Shown here: piece after piece, positions 1-5,417 of the stretch
How the letters are laid out: every line of letters starts with the position of its first letter
How positions within the stretch are numbered: the stretch's first letter is position 1
Assembly (NCBI GenBank): GCA_005239585.1
Contig: SBBU01000061.1
Coordinates: forward strand, 1-5,887
DNA: 5,887 nucleotides
Source: Planctomycetaceae bacterium
GTDB taxonomy: Bacteria > Planctomycetota > MHYJ01 > SBBU01
Reading direction: 5' to 3'
Position numbers and translations under genes: made by a program
The notes under the pieces: generated by a model
Told to the model about the DNA's origin: nothing
Databases searched by the model: none
Seen by the model: only the letters and a program-made list of their open reading frames with translations

Positions 1-97
1 GTAATTGTTAAATTATGTGTGCTCGAGCTTATAAAATGAAGATTTACGCTCGAGAAATGGATTTTAAAACTTTTCCCACACATTTTTGAACAATTAC
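1..97. repeat. Imperfect long inverted repeat at the left edge
   Basis: Positions 1-21 and 77-97 are reverse complements at 18 of 21 bases; the outer ends read GTAATTG and CAATTAC. Moving inward, seven unmatched bases follow on each side (22-28 and 70-76). Pairing then resumes between 29-37 and 61-69 (TTATAAAAT against ATTTTAAAA, 8 of 9), and a short ATTT/AAAT pair sits near the centre. The whole thing is therefore a cruciform or stem-loop of about 97 bases. It begins at the first base of the window, so it may extend further left. It could be a small non-autonomous mobile element (MITE-like), a large operator, or an RNA hairpin between genes. The region is AT-rich, which raises the chance of accidental pairing, but 18 of 21 ungapped at the outer ends is unlikely by chance. 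No T-tract follows to make it a clear terminator. Confidence 0.6.
21..54. promoter_or_regulatory. GCTCGAG pair, possible operator around a weak promoter
   Basis: The heptamer GCTCGAG occurs at 21-27 and again at 48-54, 27 bases apart. Its core CTCGAG is self-complementary, so the two copies are both direct and inverted repeats. A poor promoter-like pair overlaps them: TTGTTA at 5-10 and TATAAA at 30-35, with a long 19-base spacer. The two heptamers would then fall between -35 and -10 and just after the start site. This arrangement would suit a repressor operator, but that is inference. I noticed no other CTCGAG in the window. Confidence 0.25.
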
Positions 98-163
98 TGG
101 ACTAACTCTGACTGGATTTTTAAAAAATTCTTCGTAAGCTTATACCTTAACCTAAAATGCTTG

Positions 164-463
164 ATGTTGCAGTATCCTGTACAAGCTAAAGTTGGTCAAG
201 CGCGAGTCGAAGCGTTTCTAATGCTTAAAACGAAAACTAGGATTCAGATCACAGCCGATGATAAAATGCTTATTCAGCTACGGGACAAGCTGTTTGCAGG
301 ATCATGGCAGCTCTTTCTAAAAGAACTAAGGGCCCAGTTAAAGGACAACCCTTCCATTTTCAGATTCAAGACCCTGTCAAGGATCAAGTCGGATATTCAG
401 CGAATTAAACGTCTTAAAGAATATGAGAAGAGAAGAAAGGTTAACATAAAGGATCTTTTGTGA
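164..463 (+). CDS. Small basic protein of unknown function, coupled to the lipoprotein gene
   Basis: I do not recognise this protein. From ATG 164 it has 99 residues. The frame is open back to a TTG at 86, but that start lies inside the inverted repeat and has no ribosome site. ATG 221 (80 residues) is a second reasonable start; none of the three has a convincing Shine-Dalgarno. There is no signal peptide or clear membrane segment, so a cytoplasmic location is inferred. The chain looks mostly helical, and its last third is very rich in Lys and Arg (for example RIKSDIQRIKRLKEYEKRRK), which would suit binding to nucleic acid or ribosomes. That tail loosely recalls ribosomal protein uL29, but too weakly for a call. 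Its TGA stop (461-463) shares one base with the ATG of the lipoprotein gene, so the two are probably co-translated and may share a role. Confidence 0.6.
   Translation: MLQYPVQAKVGQARVEAFLMLKTKTRIQITADDKMLIQLRDKLFAGSWQLFLKELRAQLKDNPSIFRFKTLSRIKSDIQRIKRLKEYEKRRKVNIKDLL
448..453 (+). promoter_or_regulatory. Ribosome binding site of the propeller lipoprotein
   Basis: AAAGGA lies within the end of the preceding gene. It is 9 bases before ATG 463 and 6 before GTG 460. Both starts are in frame. ATG 463 is preferred because of codon strength and because it forms the common TGATG stop/start overlap. Confidence 0.6.
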
Positions 464-2010
464 TGAAACAATTTATACCTTTGTTTGTCTTACTGATAGG
501 CTGTTCAAAAGAAAAGACAATTGAAGAGATAATCCCTTTAACCACATACGAACAGGCTGTTAAGGAATTAGAGAACCTAGATATGCCGGTCGCATGGCAT
601 CACATACTTCAAAGGGGAAAAATTATCAGGGTTACGTTAACAGAAGAGGATCTATTTGTTGAGGCTCAATCAGAGCTGAATCTTTTAATCTGCATTGATC
701 GTATTAATGGCGTTAAAAGATGGGTGTACGAACTTCCCGCCCCACTGCCGTGGGCACCTGTTGCCCCCAGTCCAACAATCTCAAGCGAACTCGTGGCATT
801 TGAGGCACAATTCGAGGAAGTAATGAAGGAGAAATTCAAAGAGGAAGAGAAGCAACCACCAGACCCTGAAAAGATTCAGAAACTTGGGATTGAGTTAAAT
901 AATATTGAAAAGGACTATAAATTTGCACGCACCCTCGACAATGTCTACTTTGTCTCACGCGGGAGTCTTTACTGCATTGATCGCCTAGGTGGAAGGTTAG
1001 TATGGGAAAAAAGACTGAAATTTGTCCCCTCTGCACGCCCTTTCGCCATCAGAGACCATATCTTTATTGCCGGATCTGATCAGTCTAGGGTCTGGGCACT
1101 AAGCGTACCAAAGCAAGGCGATGACACAACTTTTTTTTCACCCAGTCTTGAGGATGAAAACCAGATATTCAATCAGCCTATTTTTGAAGATAAGATACTG
1201 ATATTCGTAGCTCACGATAGACGTGTCCACGCCTTTGAATTCACCATGGGAAAAAAATTATGGGAAAAAGAACTTGGAATACTCAAATGTGACCCTGTAG
1301 TCCATCGCTACAGAACAACACTCCAGGGAGGAGGAGCGCTCGAATACCGCCTTGTAATGATAGGAGGTGTAGATCGCTATTTCTACGCCCTTGATCTGGG
1401 CAGCGGCTCTATAATGTGGAAATATTTTACAGAGGTAACAATAAAATCAACACCTGCCTGCAAAGACGACACAATTTACATACGTCTGGACGACGGTAAT
1501 CTACTTGCCTTTGAAACAATACCCATTGACTCAAACTACCCATCTAATGTTGGTAAAGTAAGATATAAACTCCCTCGAACCCAACGTTTCCTGGTAAAAG
1601 GGATCAAACAAACACACTTTTTGGCCGATGGACATAAAATTCTCCTAGTAAAAGAGCCTGCCGGCAAGATTCTGAACACCTTTCAGCTTAACAAGATCAA
1701 ATATGTTCTCACAAATACCTACGACAACATCCTCTATGCAGCCACTGAGGACGGAGTCATATTGGCAATGGAGGACACAAGTCTCAAAGAACTACGTAAA
1801 TTGTTAAAAAACCTCGGGGGTGAAGATAAAAAAGAGCTAAGGGACAAGATCAAAGAGCAAATCATCATTATGGTGCAACAACACTCGAAATTACAACTGG
1901 ATACAGCCCCACTAATCGCCTTGATAAAGAGGACACTTACAGAAACTGCAGAACTTGAAGTCAGGACAAAATTGATGGAGATTCTCAAAGCCCTTAACGC
2001 TGATCAATAG
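463..2010 (+). CDS. Lipoprotein with PQQ-type (BamB-like) beta-propeller and helical tail
   Basis: From ATG 463 this is a 515-residue protein. Residues 1-14 are a lipoprotein signal: a Lys near the start, a hydrophobic stretch and the lipobox LIGC, with lipidated Cys14. Ser follows the Cys, which in Enterobacteria favours outer-membrane sorting. The body has about seven or eight PQQ-like blades with the typical 'hydrophobic-ALD-x-x-x-G-x-x-x-W' pattern, such as ICIDRINGVKRWVY (about 76-89), YCIDRLGGRLVWEK (about 170-183), HAFEFTMGKKLWEK (about 256-269) and YALDLGSGSIMWKY (about 308-321). A charged helical insert (about 115-155) follows the first blade. Residues about 440-515 are helical and charged, with no propeller pattern. 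BamB of the BAM complex is also a propeller lipoprotein but is nearer 390 residues, so a scaffold or assembly role at the outer membrane is possible, not shown. Nothing indicates bound PQQ or enzyme activity. Confidence 0.85.
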   Translation: MKQFIPLFVLLIGCSKEKTIEEIIPLTTYEQAVKELENLDMPVAWHHILQRGKIIRVTLTEEDLFVEAQSELNLLICIDRINGVKRWVYELPAPLPWAPVAPSPTISSELVAFEAQFEEVMKEKFKEEEKQPPDPEKIQKLGIELNNIEKDYKFARTLDNVYFVSRGSLYCIDRLGGRLVWEKRLKFVPSARPFAIRDHIFIAGSDQSRVWALSVPKQGDDTTFFSPSLEDENQIFNQPIFEDKILIFVAHDRRVHAFEFTMGKKLWEKELGILKCDPVVHRYRTTLQGGGALEYRLVMIGGVDRYFYALDLGSGSIMWKYFTEVTIKSTPACKDDTIYIRLDDGNLLAFETIPIDSNYPSNVGKVRYKLPRTQRFLVKGIKQTHFLADGHKILLVKEPAGKILNTFQLNKIKYVLTNTYDNILYAATEDGVILAMEDTSLKELRKLLKNLGGEDKKELRDKIKEQIIIMVQQHSKLQLDTAPLIALIKRTLTETAELEVRTKLMEILKALNADQ

Positions 2011-2024
2011 ATAGTTGATCTATT
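2002..2024 (+). other. Two mutually exclusive small stem-loops at the lipoprotein stop codon
   Basis: AATAGAT (2006-2012) pairs perfectly with ATCTATT (2018-2024) around a 5-base loop. GATCAA (2002-2007) pairs perfectly with TTGATC (2015-2020) around a 7-base loop. The two foldings share bases and exclude each other. The TAG stop (2008-2010) lies inside. No T-run follows on either strand, so this is not a standard intrinsic terminator; it could be an mRNA processing or stability element, or chance in AT-rich DNA. Confidence 0.3.
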
Positions 2025-2044
2025 AAAAATATGTACTAACCTTT

Positions 2045-2049
2045 AGGAG
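2045..2049 (+). promoter_or_regulatory. Ribosome binding site that fixes the kelch protein start
   Basis: AGGAG touches the upstream ATG at 2050 with no spacer but lies 6 bases before the in-frame ATG at 2056. Normal spacing favours 2056. That start also removes an Asp before the Lys-rich beginning of the signal peptide. Confidence 0.75.
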
Positions 2050-2055
2050 ATGGAT

Positions 2056-3129
2056 ATGAAGTTCAGAAATTTTCTTTTCCTAGCATGCCTGCTTCCGTTT
2101 GTTAGCAACTCAAGATACGGAGAATGGAAAAAAATCAAAGACTCACCACTTGAAGGAAGAATAAACCACACAACCCAGGTTGTCGGGAATAAAATGATAA
2201 TATGGGGCGGTTATGGCGGAAAGATGTATAACGATGGCGCTCTATATGATATTGAAAAGGATTCCTGGAGCATGATGAAGCCTTGTCTGCTCGAACCGAG
2301 ACGTGGTCACACATCCGTCGTGTCTGGGAATAAGATAATCATATGGGGAGGCGGTGTTCCAAACGATATACACTACAATAACGGCGCAATATACGATGTC
2401 ACGGATCAGAGCTGGACAATGATGAAAGGGGCTCCAATTGCCCCTCGATACTATCATACCTCAATAATGGCAGATGGAAAACTCATAATCTGGGGCGGTT
2501 GCGATACAAAAAGTGTATTCAACGACGGCGCCATTTACGAGATAGCATCTGATACATGGAAAAAGATCGCAGATGCCCCCATAAGCAGATATGCCCATGC
2601 TTCTGCATCCTATAAAACCGAGTTTGTTGTCTGGGGAGGCAATGATGCTGATCATAAGACCTGCAACGATGGCGCTATCTACAATGTGGAGAAAAACCGC
2701 TGGACAAAAATTAAAGATTCTCCTCTTGACGCCAGATCAAATCATACTGCCGGAACCACATCTGGAGGCAAGATGATTGTTTGGGGCGGTTCTGGCAACA
2801 ATAAATACTATGGGGATGGTGCAATATATGACATTGCAAAAGATAGCTGGACAAAAATCAAAGATTCAGCTGTCAAGGGCAGATACGCTCACGCATGCTT
2901 AATGTCTGGAGATAAAATGATTGTCTGGGGCGGCATTCGTTCCGTTCCTTACAACGATGGAGCCATCTTCGACCCTGCAAAAGATACATGGACTAAAATG
3001 GAGAAATCACCACTTGATGACAGACATTCCTGCACCGCTGTTATGCACGGCGATAAAATCATAATCTGGGGCGGCGCTGGAACTGGCGGCAAATTCTGCT
3101 TCGATGGCGCAATTTATCAGATCAAATAA
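2056..3129 (+). CDS. Exported seven-bladed kelch-repeat protein
   Basis: The 357-residue product starts with a Sec-type signal peptide: MKFR, then a hydrophobic stretch to about residue 16, with likely cleavage near VSNS (16-19). There is no lipobox, so it is probably periplasmic or secreted. The rest is seven tandem repeats starting at W24, W71, W120, W168, W216, W265 and W312 (DNA 2125, 2266, 2413, 2557, 2701, 2848, 2989), with lengths 47, 49, 48, 48, 49, 47 and 46. Each carries W-x-K-x-K, an Arg/His-Thr pair, IIWGG or IVWGG, then NDGAIYD or a variant. The Gly-Gly and the spaced aromatic residues are the kelch signature, and seven repeats should close one propeller with almost nothing left over. 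No catalytic residues are evident; binding of protein or sugar is the family's usual role. NanM-type sialate mutarotase is a periplasmic kelch protein too, but nothing here supports that. The gene lies 45 bases after the lipoprotein gene and may share its transcript. Confidence 0.9.
   Translation: MKFRNFLFLACLLPFVSNSRYGEWKKIKDSPLEGRINHTTQVVGNKMIIWGGYGGKMYNDGALYDIEKDSWSMMKPCLLEPRRGHTSVVSGNKIIIWGGGVPNDIHYNNGAIYDVTDQSWTMMKGAPIAPRYYHTSIMADGKLIIWGGCDTKSVFNDGAIYEIASDTWKKIADAPISRYAHASASYKTEFVVWGGNDADHKTCNDGAIYNVEKNRWTKIKDSPLDARSNHTAGTTSGGKMIVWGGSGNNKYYGDGAIYDIAKDSWTKIKDSAVKGRYAHACLMSGDKMIVWGGIRSVPYNDGAIFDPAKDTWTKMEKSPLDDRHSCTAVMHGDKIIIWGGAGTGGKFCFDGAIYQIK
2125..3126 (+). repeat. Seven in-frame kelch repeat units of 138-147 bases
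   Basis: The repeat phase begins at the Trp codons at 2125, 2266, 2413, 2557, 2701, 2848 and 2989. DNA similarity is still visible between units: the starts of units 5 and 6 (from 2701 and 2848) both read TGGACAAAAAT then AAAGATTC with one differing base between, and unit 1 is close. The GGGGCGG or GGGGAGG block for W-G-G recurs in most units. The pattern points to growth by tandem duplication followed by divergence. Confidence 0.8.
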
Positions 3130-3195
3130 TTTGTCCATCCTTCCGAGCTGATAGCAATCCCCCCAAGTACTTTTCTTTCTGTTAGATGTCCCTAG
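3130..3195. other. Short convergent intergenic region
   Basis: Sixty-six bases separate the kelch stop and the amidohydrolase stop. Two converging units should end here, yet I see no GC-rich hairpin followed by a T-run on either strand. Termination may be Rho-dependent or use weak structures, or transcripts may overlap. Confidence 0.4.
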
Positions 3196-4776
3196 TCATC
3201 GCTCGAAGACTACTTTTCCTCCTATGACTGTCATTTTGACTGTAGTATCAAGGATATCGTGCATTTCGACCTCCATAATGTCTCTTGAGAGCACGGTAAG
3301 ATCAGCAAGCTTGCCCGGCTCAATAGTACCTCTTGCCTCTTCTTCAAATGATGCATAAGCACAGCCAACAGTATAGGCACGCAGGGCCTCGATCCTTGAA
3401 ACTTTTTCATTCGGCAGCCAGCCGCCAAACGGCTTGGCTTCTGTGTTCTGCCTTGTTACTGCGGTGTAAAAACCCCATAGCGGATCCGCAGACTCGACAG
3501 GGAAATCAGACCCAAAACAGACCTTTGTACCTGAATCAATCATCTTCTTACAGGCATAAGCGCCTACAAGCCGTCTTGAACCAACCCTTCTCTCTGCCAT
3601 GTGCATATCGCTTATTGCATGGCAAGGCTGCATCGAAGCAATAACTCCAAGCCGATTGAACCGGGCTATATCTTCAGGCACTACAATCTGTAAATGCTCC
3701 ACTCTGAATCTTTTACCACCGCATCCGATTCTGTTGTAAATATCGAGCACCTCTCGAACGCCGCGATCACCTATTGCATGTGTGCAGACCTGGAAACCCT
3801 TGCTTACAGCGAGCTTGCCCATTTCAATCAACTCACTAGGACTAGTCACACAGATGCCATAGTTGGGTCTGCCTGAGCTATCTTTCGGCATATCATCATA
3901 GGGTTCTATCAACCAAGCGCCTCGTGATCCCAACGAACCATCTGCAAAGAATTTAACAGCCCTGCATGTTAGATTGCCATCAGCAAAAGGTGAGACATCC
4001 TTGAGAAATTGATCAAAGATCATTGCGTAGATTCTTAAATTGAGCCTGCCCTCGGCATTCAATTCTCTGTATGCATTCAGCACCATCAAATCACAACCGG
4101 CATCATGAATCTGTGTAAGACCATATTCCACAAGCCTTTCTTGGGCCTTGAGGATAGAGCTCTTTATCGTATCAAGTGAGGGTAACGGAATATGATTAGT
4201 AATGAGCTTCATCGCATTATCAATGAATAATCCGAGCGGTTGACCGCTTTCCGGGTCACGAACAATCTCTCCACCTGCCGGGTTCTGAGTTGAATTATTT
4301 ACCCCAGCCATTTTCATCGCCATCTCATTTGCAAGTCCGACATGACCGCAGACTCGAACAAGCCAGATAGGATTTTCTGAACTAAACGCAGAAATTATCC
4401 TATGATCCAAACGAGCAGATTTTTCCTGCCAGTTCTCCTCATTCCAGCCCCGCCCTATCAGCCATTCACCTCTTTGTTTTAAGCAGAGTGCCTCTTGCGT
4501 CTTTTCGAGAACTTCTGACAAACTCTTGGTCTGCGTCAAATCAAGAGTCGACAACTGCTTTCCAAAAGAAGTGACATGACCGTGCCCATCCACAAAACCG
4601 GGCAATACACAAAGTCCGTTAAGATCAATGGTTCTATCTGGAGAATAGCCCTGAATCTCCTCATTTGAACCAGTTGCGGCAATCTTGCCATCTTGCATAA
4701 AAACTGCCTCAACCACTGGCGGTTCTGCCAACGTGTATATCCTGCCATCTATAAATGCTAATGTCCTATCTGCCAT
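3196..4776 (-). CDS. YtcJ-type metal-dependent amidohydrolase (Amidohydro_3 family)
   Basis: The 526-residue protein is full length for the family. The N-terminal beta-sandwich portion includes FIDGRIYTL and LPGFVDGHGH, where His65 and His67 are the metal-binding HxH pair. Further family landmarks follow in order: RGWNEENW (109-116), CGHVGLAN (143-150), HDAGC (224-228), VKFFADGSLGSRGAW (274-288, with Lys275 the likely metal-bridging residue), CTHAIGDRG (331-339, His333), RVEHLQ (358-363, His361), SMQPCHAISD (381-390) and FGSDFPVESADP (421-432, Asp424). The tail IEPGKLADLTVLSRD (485-499) rebuilds the sandwich domain. It should hydrolyse an amide or related C-N bond in the cytoplasm; the substrate cannot be told, and members have been linked to N-substituted formamides and other amides. 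ATG 4776 follows the alkyltransferase stop by 26 bases. AAGG upstream is about 15 bases away, so the ribosome site is weak. Confidence 0.93.
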   Translation of the reverse strand: MADRTLAFIDGRIYTLAEPPVVEAVFMQDGKIAATGSNEEIQGYSPDRTIDLNGLCVLPGFVDGHGHVTSFGKQLSTLDLTQTKSLSEVLEKTQEALCLKQRGEWLIGRGWNEENWQEKSARLDHRIISAFSSENPIWLVRVCGHVGLANEMAMKMAGVNNSTQNPAGGEIVRDPESGQPLGLFIDNAMKLITNHIPLPSLDTIKSSILKAQERLVEYGLTQIHDAGCDLMVLNAYRELNAEGRLNLRIYAMIFDQFLKDVSPFADGNLTCRAVKFFADGSLGSRGAWLIEPYDDMPKDSSGRPNYGICVTSPSELIEMGKLAVSKGFQVCTHAIGDRGVREVLDIYNRIGCGGKRFRVEHLQIVVPEDIARFNRLGVIASMQPCHAISDMHMAERRVGSRRLVGAYACKKMIDSGTKVCFGSDFPVESADPLWGFYTAVTRQNTEAKPFGGWLPNEKVSRIEALRAYTVGCAYASFEEEARGTIEPGKLADLTVLSRDIMEVEMHDILDTTVKMTVIGGKVVFER

Positions 4777-4802
4777 CTTAAATTCGTACTACCTTAATTG
4801 GA

Positions 4803-5417
4803 TTATCTCCTCAAAAACGAGGCCAGCCTCGCTTTTGCTCTACTATGCTGTAACCGAAAAGATGGATGGCTCCTTACTTTTCTTGTAAAAATTACATCTT
4901 CTGAAAATCGCCCGAGGCGAACAAAACTGGGTAAATTTTCACCACTCTCTAGCTCTATCAGAGTTTTTTTGACATCAGATCCTGATGAATATCCGCCCAG
5001 TCTTCCGTCTTTATGAACAACTCGATGGCATTGGATTACTATTTGGATCATATTCGCCGCAAGCAATCTACCAGCATATCTCGGATGAATTGCACAACGA
5101 TCCGCTAGTTCTGAATAAGTAACGAGCTCCCCATACCTGATTTTTCTCAACTCTCTGTAAAAAGACTCGTTGCCAGTCCACCACAAATCAATTGGCAAGT
5201 CAAAATCAGTGCGATTACCATTAAAGTAAGTTTTTAAATATCTCACTGCCGCACTGATAAGCTCGTTCTTTCCCCGCACTAAATTAAACCTCTTGCCAAA
5301 TCGATTCCTACCATGAGTGAGTAATGGACAAATTTTTATCCCTACGATCTCCTGATCTGTAGCCACGACCATAACTGGATATTTAAATTGCTGAATAGTG
5401 TAAAAAGCCTTTTTCAT
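4803..5417 (-). CDS. O6-alkylguanine-DNA alkyltransferase homologue with altered active-site loop
   Basis: The 204-residue protein matches the Ogt/MGMT family, which moves the alkyl group from O6-alkylguanine to its own Cys in a one-time reaction. Residues about 1-75 fit the variable N-terminal domain. The DNA-binding part begins near FYRELRKIRYGELVTYSELA (86-105). Seen and expected: Cys130 in QCHRVV with His131, recognition-helix Arg113, Asn122, GGYSSG (141-146), and Glu157, which sits 27 residues after the Cys as in human MGMT. Odd: the usual N-P-x-P-x-x-x-P-C-H-R loop reads N-M-I-Q-I-V-I-Q-C-H-R, so three prolines are lost, and I-P-Y-G is I-R-Y-G. About 47 residues follow Glu157, the last 26 strongly basic. 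The Cys is kept, so it is not an alkyltransferase-like protein with Trp. Its ATG overlaps the upstream stop as ATGA, with no separate ribosome site, so translation is probably coupled. Confidence 0.88.
   Translation of the reverse strand: MKKAFYTIQQFKYPVMVVATDQEIVGIKICPLLTHGRNRFGKRFNLVRGKNELISAAVRYLKTYFNGNRTDFDLPIDLWWTGNESFYRELRKIRYGELVTYSELADRCAIHPRYAGRLLAANMIQIVIQCHRVVHKDGRLGGYSSGSDVKKTLIELESGENLPSFVRLGRFSEDVIFTRKVRSHPSFRLQHSRAKARLASFLRR

Noticed and set aside
86..163. TTG start at 86 for the small basic protein
   Set aside because: It lies inside the inverted repeat, has no ribosome site, and the added 26 residues do not resemble the rest; later ATG starts are likelier.
221..463. Ribosomal protein uL29 (rpmC)
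   Set aside because: Only the basic helical tail looks similar; the chain is longer, the conserved core is not clear, and no other ribosomal protein gene is nearby.
836..1036. Open frame on the - strand within the lipoprotein gene
   Set aside because: Opposite-strand shadow of a well-supported coding region, with no ribosome site and no recognisable domain.
2125..3126. CRISPR or other non-coding array
   Set aside because: The repeated units are in frame, diverged and encode kelch blades, so protein repetition explains them.
2056..3129. N-acetylneuraminate epimerase (NanM)
   Set aside because: It shares the kelch fold and export, but there are seven uniform repeats, no sialate genes nearby and no identifiable NanM-specific residues.
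3130..3195. Bidirectional intrinsic terminator between the converging genes
   Set aside because: There is a C-run and a T-rich stretch, but I could not find a stem of useful length next to a T-run on either strand.
3333..3876. Two open frames on the + strand opposite the amidohydrolase
   Set aside because: They sit antisense to conserved amidohydrolase motifs and their translations look like low-quality shadow sequence.
4685..5016. Two overlapping + strand open frames across the alkyltransferase/amidohydrolase junction
   Set aside because: Antisense to real genes, no ribosome site, no recognisable family.
4803..5417. Alkyltransferase-like (ATL) protein without activity
   Set aside because: ATL proteins have Trp or another residue in place of the catalytic Cys; here Cys130 is present.
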